A DNA stretch of 5,173 nucleotides from the NCBI GenBank assembly GCA_028276205.1, contig JAPYWU010000112.1, forward strand, positions 1-5,173. The letters run 5' to 3'. Below are positions 1 through 5,173 of this stretch, piece by piece. Position 1 is the stretch's first letter. Each line of letters starts with the position of its first letter. The notes below the pieces were generated by a model. That model saw nothing but the letters and a program-made list of their open reading frames with translations, had not been told where the DNA came from and did no database searches. The DNA comes from Dictyoglomaceae bacterium. GTDB lineage: Bacteria; Dictyoglomota; Dictyoglomia; Dictyoglomales; Dictyoglomaceae. Position numbers and translations under genes: made by a program.

Positions 1-871
1 GTGCTAAATCTAATATCCTCTGACTACCAGATTGAGCTCCTATTACAATATTGTCATTATTTGCATATAATCTTATAAGCTCTACAGTTTCAGGTAAAAC
101 ATGTTCTGGTCTTACCTCTGAAGGAAAGGACCCAAAAAATATTCTTCCTTCTTCACCAATAATTTTTCTAATCTCAATAAGTAATTCTTCTAATTTTTTA
201 AGATTTATTGTCATACCATCAGAAGATCCATAAGCAAAAGCATTTGGTGTGATAAACCTCATATCTTTTAAATTTCTTTCTACCATAATTTCTACAATTT
301 CCAATATCTTTTCTATACTTCTATGTCTCATAATTCCACCAAAAATTCTTGGGGTCTGACAAAAGTAGCACCCAAAAGGACAACCTCTGCTTATTTCAAT
401 AGGCCCAAACCTACCAAATTTTTTGGAGAAAGGAAAGTAATAATTTAAATCAATTTTCTTTTCATCATGAAATATTCCAAAAATTTTTTTACCACTAATT
501 ACCTCTTTTATTAAATTTGGAAATATTCTTTCTCCTTCTCCTTTTACAACAATATCAAATCCTATATCTAATACTCCTTGTGGATCTCCTGATGGGTGTG
601 GACCTCCTGCTACAAAATAAAGGTTCTCATAACTCTTTTTAAGTTCTTTAAGTTTTTCTAATATATCTTTTATTTCAAAAAATTGAGTAGAAAAAAAGGA
701 AAAACATAAAATGCTATTTCTTAAATCTTTTTCAAAAAATAAATCTTCTACTTTTTCAAAAAAGAATATTGGAAGGTCTTTTAACTCTTTATCCTCTTCT
801 ATTGCTCCAAGGAGGGCATTTATACTATATTTGTTTTCTTTAGAATCATAGAAAAATAATTTATATTCCAT
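1..871 (-). CDS. B12-binding-like/radical SAM protein, MJ_1487-like family (3' end cut by window edge)
   Basis: The reading frame opens with ATG at 871 and stays open for 290 codons to the left edge, so the C-terminus is missing. An in-frame TAA at 886-884 closes the frame upstream, so this is the first possible ATG. Residues about 1-130 resemble the Rossmann-like cobalamin-binding domain that precedes many radical SAM enzymes, with VAGGPHPSGDP at 87-97 and VVKGEGERIF at 108-117. The DxHxxG motif of histidine-ligating B12 domains is not seen, so B12 binding is only inferred. The radical SAM core starts near 157 and carries C164-x3-C168-x2-C171 within RGCPFGCYFC, the ligands of the SAM-binding [4Fe-4S] cluster. 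FITPNAFAYGS at 206-216 and the GGPHPSGDP block recall the MJ_1487-type family of methanogens and some thermophilic bacteria. The family's substrate is not known to me. It is divergent from guaB, and no functional link to it is evident. Confidence 0.85.
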   Translation of the reverse strand, partial: MEYKLFFYDSKENKYSINALLGAIEEDKELKDLPIFFFEKVEDLFFEKDLRNSILCFSFFSTQFFEIKDILEKLKELKKSYENLYFVAGGPHPSGDPQGVLDIGFDIVVKGEGERIFPNLIKEVISGKKIFGIFHDEKKIDLNYYFPFSKKFGRFGPIEISRGCPFGCYFCQTPRIFGGIMRHRSIEKILEIVEIMVERNLKDMRFITPNAFAYGSSDGMTINLKKLEELLIEIRKIIGEEGRIFFGSFPSEVRPEHVLPETVELIRLYANNDNIVIGAQSGSQRILDLA

Positions 872-897
872 ATATTTCTTATTTTACTAATTTAAAT

Positions 898-926
898 TTG
901 ACTTTTAAATCTCCCTTAAATAAAAT
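898..926 (+). promoter_or_regulatory. SigA-type promoter of guaB
   Basis: TTGACT (898-903) is followed by a 17-bp spacer and TAAAAT (921-926). Each hexamer differs from the TTGACA/TATAAT consensus at one position and the spacing is ideal. Transcription would start near 932-934, giving a leader of about 33 nt before the guaB ATG. No overlapping repressor palindrome is visible. Confidence 0.75.
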
Positions 927-948
927 AATTGAAAACTTTCCAACCAAG

Positions 949-955
949 AAGGAGG
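949..955 (+). promoter_or_regulatory. Shine-Dalgarno sequence of guaB
   Basis: AAGGAGG is a near-perfect complement of the 16S rRNA 3' end. It lies 10 nt before the ATG at 966, which fixes that start codon. Confidence 0.85.
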
Positions 956-965
956 CTAAAAGGTT

Positions 966-2447
966 ATGAATTTTAATGAAAGATTCTTAGGAGAAGCTCT
1001 AACTTTTGATGACATACTATTAGTACCAGCATATAGCGAAATAACCCCTAAAGAAGTAAGTGTCGATACGTATATTACTGAAAAAATTCATCTAAATATT
1101 CCCATATTAAGTGCAGCAATGGATACAGTAACAGAAGCAAGAATGGCTATTGCCATGGCAAGAGAGGGTGGCTTAGGAATTATCCATAGAAATCTTTCAA
1201 TTGAAAAACAAGCAGAAGAAGTAGATAAGGTAAAAAGATCGGAACATGGTATGATTACAGATCCCATATTCTTATATCCAGATCAAACTGTTGGTGATGC
1301 CTTAAATATTATGGCAAAATATCACATTTCCGGATTACCAGTTGTAGAAAAAAATGGCAAGCTTGTAGGAATCGTTACTAATAGAGATCTCAGATTTGAA
1401 ACTGATATGAACAAAAAGATTTATGAAGTAATGACCAAAGAAAATCTTATAGTTGCTCAGGTTGGTGTAACTATTAAGGATGCCCAAGAAATTCTACAAA
1501 GATATAAAATTGAAAAGCTTCCTATTGTAGATAAAGATTATAAATTGAAAGGTCTTATTACAATAAAAGACATCCAAAAAATGAAACAATATCCTAATGC
1601 AGCAAAGGACAGTAAAGGTAGACTTTTGGCTGGTGCTGCCATAGGAGTAGGTCCAGAGGCTATTGAAAGGGCAAAGGCATTGGTCGAAGCTGAAGTAGAT
1701 GTTATTGTAGTTGATACTGCCCATGGACATCATAAAAGGGTATTGGAAACTGTTAAAAACTTAAAAAAATTATTTAAAGATAATATAGTGATAATTGCGG
1801 GTAATGTGGCAACATCAGAAGGCACAAAAGCATTAATAGAAGCAGGAGCAGATGCAGTTAAAGTTGGTATAGGACCTGGGTCCATTTGTACCACTCGAGT
1901 TGTAGCAGGTATAGGAGTACCTCAATTTACAGCTATATGGGAATGTGCTCAGGAAGCTAAAAAATATAATGTGCCAATAATTGCAGATGGAGGAATAAAA
2001 TTTTCTGGAGATATTACAAAAGCAATAGCAGCTGGAGCCCATGCAGTTATGTTAGGAAGTCTACTTGCTGGTACTGAAGAAAGCCCTGGAGAAATTGAGA
2101 TATATCAGGGTAGAAGCTTTAAAGTATATAGAGGAATGGGCTCTCTATCCGCAATGAAAGAAGGAAGTAAAGATAGATATTTCCAAGAAAATTCTGAAAA
2201 ACTTGTACCAGAAGGTATCGAAGGACGAGTACCATACAGAGGACCAGTTTCAGAAGTTATCTTCCAACTTGTAGGTGGTCTTAAATCAGGCATGGGTTAT
2301 TGCGGAGTTAGAAACTTAGAAGAGTTAAGAACAAAGACCAAATTTATAAAGATAACCAATGCTGGACTAAGAGAAAGTCATCCTCATGATGTGATAATAA
2401 CAAAAGAAGCACCTAATTACAGTATATCAACATGGGAGTCTCGTTAA
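966..2447 (+). CDS. guaB: Inosine-5'-monophosphate dehydrogenase
   Basis: IMP dehydrogenase oxidises IMP to XMP with NAD+ in the cytoplasm, the committed step of guanine nucleotide synthesis. The 493-residue length is typical of bacterial enzymes. The N-terminus LTFDDILLVPAYSEI (12-26) is the classic start of the catalytic TIM barrel. Two CBS domains are inserted at about 95-210 (LPVVEKNGKLVGIVTNRDL and LPIVDKDYKLKGLITIKDI), the usual purine-nucleotide regulatory Bateman module. Family residues present are the substrate loop GPGSICTT with catalytic C308, the phosphate-binding IIADGGIKFSGD (338-349) and VMLGSLLAGT (361-370), MGSLSAM (391-397), and the flap Arg-Tyr dyad R404-Y405 in DRYF. The enzyme looks intact and active. 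It appears monocistronic, with its own promoter, a strong ribosome-binding site and a probable terminator beyond its stop. Its TAA overlaps the stop of the convergent kinase gene. A GMP reductase is unlikely because of the length, CBS pair and flap. Confidence 0.98.
   Translation: MNFNERFLGEALTFDDILLVPAYSEITPKEVSVDTYITEKIHLNIPILSAAMDTVTEARMAIAMAREGGLGIIHRNLSIEKQAEEVDKVKRSEHGMITDPIFLYPDQTVGDALNIMAKYHISGLPVVEKNGKLVGIVTNRDLRFETDMNKKIYEVMTKENLIVAQVGVTIKDAQEILQRYKIEKLPIVDKDYKLKGLITIKDIQKMKQYPNAAKDSKGRLLAGAAIGVGPEAIERAKALVEAEVDVIVVDTAHGHHKRVLETVKNLKKLFKDNIVIIAGNVATSEGTKALIEAGADAVKVGIGPGSICTTRVVAGIGVPQFTAIWECAQEAKKYNVPIIADGGIKFSGDITKAIAAGAHAVMLGSLLAGTEESPGEIEIYQGRSFKVYRGMGSLSAMKEGSKDRYFQENSEKLVPEGIEGRVPYRGPVSEVIFQLVGGLKSGMGYCGVRNLEELRTKTKFIKITNAGLRESHPHDVIITKEAPNYSISTWESR
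2444..2447. other. Shared TTAA stop codons of two convergent genes
   Basis: The palindrome TTAA supplies TAA to guaB on the plus strand (2445-2447) and TAA to the histidine kinase on the minus strand (2446-2444). The two genes therefore overlap by 4 bp with no intergenic DNA, and each transcript must run into the other gene before it can end. Confidence 0.95.
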
Positions 2448-4888
2448 AAATCTTCATTTATTAATTTAACCACATCCTCAATAGTCTTATTTGTGGATGA
2501 AATAAAATTAAGTTTCAATCTCATAGCTCCCATATCTCCCAATGAGATATGGGAGACTTTTTCTTCAATATCCATAACAGAACGTGTGAAAATATAAAAC
2601 CTATCAAATCCATGACCTATAAGATCATTGGGTCTTAATTTATCCTTTATTAATGACGCCAAATTAAAAATAGAGGATCTTTTTAGATTCTCAGAAACAA
2701 GACCTTCAAATTCATAAGCAATTTTACCAAAGGCAAAAGAGGTTTGTTCTCTATAAAGCTCTCTCCAAAGGATTGGGAAAAAGTAAGGAAGGGAAAGAGT
2801 TCCTGTTAAAGGATCTACTAAAGAATATCTTCGAGGTAACTTTATTGTAAAGGTAGTTCCTTCTCCCACTTTACTACTAACAGATATTCTGCCATTATGA
2901 GCTTCTACTATACTCTTAACTATTGAAAGCCCCAAACCAGTACCACTTGTTGATTTTCTCAATGAACTGTCTACCCGATAAAATCTATCAAATATATGAG
3001 GAAGATGCTCTGGAGGTATTCCTACTCCTTGATCTTGCACCTCAATAATTATATCTTCCATCTTATCAGTAACTCTTACCCATATATTTCCTCCATTTGG
3101 TGAATATTTAATAGCATTATCTAAAAGATTATGAAATACCTGCGTAAGTCTTGCTGAATCTCCTAAAAGAAGGGTAGGATATTCTGGAAATTGTAAAATT
3201 ATCTTGTGTTTTGAAGTCTGAGTTTGGAAAAAAGATGCTCTTTCTCTAATTATTTTCCTCAATTCTACCATATCTTTTCTAAGTTCTATCCTTCCTGACT
3301 CAATTCTTGATACATCCAGAAGATCATTTATAAGTTGAGTAAGTCTTTCTGCCTCTTTATATATGATCTGATGATAATTTTTTATTTTCTCTGGAGGAAG
3401 ATTCATTTTCATTAAAAGTTCACTGTAACCCTTTATTGCAGTCAATGGAGTCTTCAATTCATGAGAAACATTAGCAACAAATTCCGACTTCATTCTATCC
3501 AATTCTTTTAGCAAACTAATATCTCTAAGAGCCAAAATAAAATTGGTTACCTTTCTTCCTTCCCATATAGCAGAAAGATTACATCCAAGGATATATTCTT
3601 TTTGACCATTCCAAGTTTTCATTTCATATTGAAGTATAGATAATCCTTGGAAAACCATCTTATCAAGGGGACATTCAGAACACATTAACTCTCCATTTGC
3701 ATTTCTACATTTTAATACTTCTGTACATCTTTTCTGAATATATTCTTGTGAAATATTAAAGAAATTATTTGCTACATTGTTCCACATACTTAATCTTTTT
3801 CGTCCATCCAGAATTATTAGCCCATCACCAATATTTTCAAGTATCTTTTTCATCTTTTCTCTTTCCAAATTTACATTGCTATAAAGAATTGCTTTGTGCA
3901 AAGCTATAGAAGTCTCATAAGACAAATTAATAAGCATCTCTAACTCATAATTAGTAAATTTCTTATTCCTTACACTATTAACTACCTCTATCGCTCCTAA
4001 TACTTCATCTCCAACTTTAAGAGGTACACATAAAATAGATCCTGTTTTAAAACCTGATATATAGTCATAATACTGACTAAACCTTTCATCTTTAGATGGA
4101 TTATTTACAATAGCAGGATTTCCTGTCTCCACAACCCAACTAACTATTCCTTCCCCCTTTGTAAGCTTTTTGCCTTCTAATAAATCCCCCTTTTCCCCTA
4201 TAGCCTTTTCAAAGATTAAATCCCCTGTTTCTTTATCTTTAAGGAATATAGTTCCACCATCAGCATCGAGTAATTTAACAGCAGAATCTAAAATAAGTCC
4301 TAATACCTCCTTAGTATCTAAGGATGAATTTACAGCTTTAGTTATATCATAGAATATCTTCATTTCATTCATTTTCTGTTCAAGTTTTAAGCTTTCTCTT
4401 CCAATATAATTTAAAAATAGAGCCAAAACGATGGCCATAATTCCAAGTTCCAAAATCCTGATATAGGCAGAACTTAAAACTACATTTATTCCTTGAATTA
4501 TGCCAAAAAGAATAAATACAAGAGTAACTAAAAAAGCAGAAAGAATTGCGGTCCTAAAGTCATACCTAAAAGCTGCTGCTACTACTGGAAAAACCAAGAA
4601 TAAGTATAAATCACTGGTTATACCACCAGTTAAATATACCAGAATAGATACTAACATAACATCTATAGAGGAAAATATTTCATGCTTATAAAAAATAGGA
4701 TATTTATGAACAGGAAAAATGGTAGTAAATAATATATAGATGGATGCAATAACGAGAAAAATATTAAATATCCTTACATCTGTAGGAGGCACAATATCAA
4801 ACTTTACAAGAAGAAGAGCTACAAAAAGAATTAAGCCTCTAAATAAAGATAAAAGATTTTCTCTCTTTTGATTATAGTAAACTTTCAT
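2444..4888 (-). CDS. Membrane sensor histidine kinase: 6 TM, GAF, Cys-rich PAS, HisKA, HATPase_c, degenerate GGDEF
   Basis: This hybrid-architecture sensor kinase has 814 residues counted from the ATG at 4888. I prefer that ATG to an in-frame TTG at 4927 because it follows a GGGAG and lies just after the upstream stop; the TTG has no good ribosome-binding site and would add 13 residues. Six hydrophobic segments lie at about 12-30, 38-58, 74-87, 91-107, 113-135 and 143-162, without a large extracytoplasmic domain. A short helical linker leads to a GAF domain (about 190-332) and a PAS domain (about 341-452) containing C388, C394, C403 and C406. The HisKA domain has the H-box NVSHELKTPL with phosphoacceptor H476. 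The ATPase domain shows N-box N587/N591, DQGVGIP from D619, FDRF at 633-636 and GTGLGLS from G649, all intact. Residues about 689-814 form an extra C-terminal domain that looks like a degenerate GGDEF. The likely partner is the response regulator encoded just upstream. The sensed signal is unknown. Confidence 0.95.
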   Translation of the reverse strand: MKVYYNQKRENLLSLFRGLILFVALLLVKFDIVPPTDVRIFNIFLVIASIYILFTTIFPVHKYPIFYKHEIFSSIDVMLVSILVYLTGGITSDLYLFLVFPVVAAAFRYDFRTAILSAFLVTLVFILFGIIQGINVVLSSAYIRILELGIMAIVLALFLNYIGRESLKLEQKMNEMKIFYDITKAVNSSLDTKEVLGLILDSAVKLLDADGGTIFLKDKETGDLIFEKAIGEKGDLLEGKKLTKGEGIVSWVVETGNPAIVNNPSKDERFSQYYDYISGFKTGSILCVPLKVGDEVLGAIEVVNSVRNKKFTNYELEMLINLSYETSIALHKAILYSNVNLEREKMKKILENIGDGLIILDGRKRLSMWNNVANNFFNISQEYIQKRCTEVLKCRNANGELMCSECPLDKMVFQGLSILQYEMKTWNGQKEYILGCNLSAIWEGRKVTNFILALRDISLLKELDRMKSEFVANVSHELKTPLTAIKGYSELLMKMNLPPEKIKNYHQIIYKEAERLTQLINDLLDVSRIESGRIELRKDMVELRKIIRERASFFQTQTSKHKIILQFPEYPTLLLGDSARLTQVFHNLLDNAIKYSPNGGNIWVRVTDKMEDIIIEVQDQGVGIPPEHLPHIFDRFYRVDSSLRKSTSGTGLGLSIVKSIVEAHNGRISVSSKVGEGTTFTIKLPRRYSLVDPLTGTLSLPYFFPILWRELYREQTSFAFGKIAYEFEGLVSENLKRSSIFNLASLIKDKLRPNDLIGHGFDRFYIFTRSVMDIEEKVSHISLGDMGAMRLKLNFISSTNKTIEDVVKLINEDF
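2447..2824 (-). other. Degenerate GGDEF-like domain at the C-terminus of the histidine kinase
   Basis: Kinase residues about 689-814 follow the end of the ATPase fold (TFTIKLP). They open with DPLTGTLSLPYF, matching the DPLTGLxNRxxF start of diguanylate cyclase domains. FAFGKIAYEFE occupies the first metal-site strand, but the catalytic Asp residues are missing. LRPNDLIGHGFDRFYIF aligns with the LRxxDxxxRxGGDEFxxxL core, with GGDEF replaced by GFDRF (residues 760-764) and one residue deleted before it. RPND (752-755) sits where the RxxD product-binding I-site normally lies. The tail, MRLKLNFIS then TIEDVVKLINED, fits the last strand and helix. Cyclase activity is very unlikely; a binding or structural role is inferred. 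The assignment rests on motif reading, not on a profile search. Confidence 0.7.
2527..2566 (+). terminator. Probable intrinsic terminator of guaB, embedded in the convergent kinase gene
   Basis: CTCCCATATCTC (2527-2538) and GAGATATGGGAG (2544-2555) form a perfect 12-bp stem with a 5-nt loop. The stem can extend by two pairs (A2525-T2558, G2526-C2557) around a bulged A2556. A T-rich run, TTTTTCTT, follows at 2558-2565. On the opposite strand the hairpin is followed by CTATGAGATTG, which has no T-tract, so termination should act only on plus-strand transcripts. It starts 79 bp after the guaB stop. The same bases encode about residues 775-788 of the kinase. A stem this long and perfect with a downstream T-tract is unlikely by chance in coding sequence, but termination is not proven by sequence alone. 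Confidence 0.75.
3671..3727 (-). other. Four-cysteine cluster in the PAS domain of the histidine kinase
   Basis: C388-x5-C394-x8-C403-x2-C406-P-L lies within the PAS domain. Comparable Cys patterns ending in CPL occur in other bacterial PAS sensor kinases, where a metal, iron-sulfur or redox role has been considered. A further cysteine, C437, lies on a later strand. Ligand binding cannot be decided from sequence. Confidence 0.6.
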
Positions 4889-4895
4889 AAAATTT

Positions 4896-5173
4896 CTATG
4901 CTCCCAAAAGTAGTTCCACCTTAGCAATCAAATCCGCAAGACCAAAAGGTTTAGTCATATACTCATCTGCTCCCATACTATAACCAACTTTTTTATCTAA
5001 TTCACTGGACCTTGCTGTAAGCATTAGCACCATGGTATTCATAGAGGGATCACCTTTTATTTGTTCACATATACTATACCCATCAATATCAGGAAGCATT
5101 ATATCAAGAATTACTAAATCAGGTTGTACTTCTCTTATTTTCTCTAACGCTTCCTTACCTGTCCCCGCCTCGT
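4896..5173 (-). CDS. CheY-like response regulator receiver domain (5' end cut by window edge)
   Basis: The frame is open from the right edge to TAG at 4898-4896, giving 91 complete visible residues. The N-terminal part, with the usual acidic pair and about 30 or more residues, is outside. The visible part is a clear REC domain: phosphoacceptor Asp in LVILDIMLPDIDG (codon 5105-5103), the conserved Thr in LTAR, and the Lys in YMTKPFG, followed by helix 5 ending LIAKVELLLGA. The protein stops right after the REC fold, so there is no DNA-binding or enzymatic domain behind it. If nothing precedes it outside the window, it is a single-domain CheY/Spo0F-type regulator. The kinase ATG follows its stop by 7 bp, so the two are surely cotranscribed, and the kinase is the likely phosphodonor. 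ATG codons near 5099 and later are internal methionines, not the true start. Confidence 0.93.
   Translation of the reverse strand, partial: EAGTGKEALEKIREVQPDLVILDIMLPDIDGYSICEQIKGDPSMNTMVLMLTARSSELDKKVGYSMGADEYMTKPFGLADLIAKVELLLGA
4901..4905 (-). promoter_or_regulatory. Shine-Dalgarno sequence supporting the kinase ATG start
   Basis: GGGAG on the minus strand (4905-4901) lies 12 nt before ATG 4888, within the last codons of the response regulator gene. The spacing is slightly long but better than anything before the alternative TTG at 4927, where only a weak GGAT is present. It supports translation coupled to the upstream gene. Confidence 0.5.

Larger units (their letters stand above)
872..965. 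other. Divergent intergenic region between the radical SAM gene and guaB
   Basis: These 94 bp are all that separate two divergently transcribed genes. They hold a clear plus-strand promoter and Shine-Dalgarno sequence for guaB. The leader is too short (about 30 nt) for a purine riboswitch, and no hairpin or obvious operator palindrome is seen. The minus-strand promoter for the radical SAM gene is not clear. Confidence 0.8.

Noticed and set aside
51..233. Plus-strand open frame of 60 codons.
   Set aside because: It lies wholly antisense to the radical SAM gene, has no ribosome-binding site and has no recognisable protein features.
727..763. A 13-base direct repeat, CTTTTTCAAAAAA, at 727-739 and 751-763.
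   Set aside because: It is in frame, 24 bp apart, and encodes FFEK twice in an AT-rich coding region; low complexity explains it.
881..909. Minus-strand TAAAAT (886-881) with TTTAAA (909-904) at 17-bp spacing as a promoter for the radical SAM gene.
   Set aside because: The -35 match is poor, the -10 is only about 10 bp from the ATG, and such hexamers are common in AT-rich DNA.
872..965. Guanine/purine riboswitch or PurR-type operator upstream of guaB.
   Set aside because: The leader is only about 33 nt after the predicted transcription start, and no conserved aptamer core or palindrome is present.
1926..1955. Trp at residue 325 of IMP dehydrogenase (TAIWECA), where other residues are more usual.
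   Set aside because: The position varies among bacterial enzymes as far as I recall, and all catalytic residues are intact.
2340..2443. Possible terminator for the kinase transcript in the 3' end of guaB (minus strand).
   Set aside because: Only a 4-bp stem (CATC/GATG) near 2380-2392 with a broken T-run was found; this is too weak to call.
4170..4691. Two short plus-strand open frames (4170-4352 and 4500-4691).
   Set aside because: They are antisense shadows of the kinase GAF and membrane regions, with compositions typical of antisense frames.

Overview
The window is AT-rich bacterial DNA with tightly packed genes. The proteins are rich in Lys, Glu, Ile and Phe, ribosome-binding sites are strong, and one promoter matches the SigA consensus well. 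This suits a low-GC anaerobic thermophile. A Dictyoglomus-like bacterium is my best guess, from general impression only; Thermotogales or Caldicellulosiruptor-type Firmicutes are not excluded.

Layout from left to right: (1) A minus-strand gene, cut by the left edge, encodes a B12-binding-like/radical SAM protein resembling the MJ_1487 family. (2) A 94-bp divergent intergenic region holds a consensus-like promoter and Shine-Dalgarno sequence for the next gene. (3) guaB (IMP dehydrogenase) is on the plus strand, complete, with a CBS pair and an intact active site. (4) A large membrane histidine kinase lies on the minus strand, converging on guaB. The two stop codons share one TTAA palindrome. 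(5) A CheY-like response regulator lies immediately upstream of the kinase on the minus strand and is cut by the right edge.

The kinase and response regulator form a two-gene signalling operon separated by 7 bp. The kinase has six predicted membrane segments, a GAF domain, a PAS domain with a four-cysteine cluster, and a HisKA/HATPase_c core. It ends in an extra ~125-residue domain that reads as a degenerate GGDEF domain: GFDRF replaces GGDEF, but an RxxD motif stands in the I-site position. The visible regulator has no output domain after its REC fold.

Because guaB and the kinase gene overlap tail to tail, there is no intergenic space for a terminator. A strong 12-bp hairpin followed by a T-tract sits on the plus strand about 80 bp past the guaB stop, inside the part of the kinase gene that encodes the degenerate GGDEF domain. 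It has the right orientation to end guaB transcripts only. No mobile elements, tRNA/rRNA genes or CRISPR arrays were seen. The most unusual items are the kinase with its terminal pseudo-GGDEF domain and the terminator embedded in a convergent gene.
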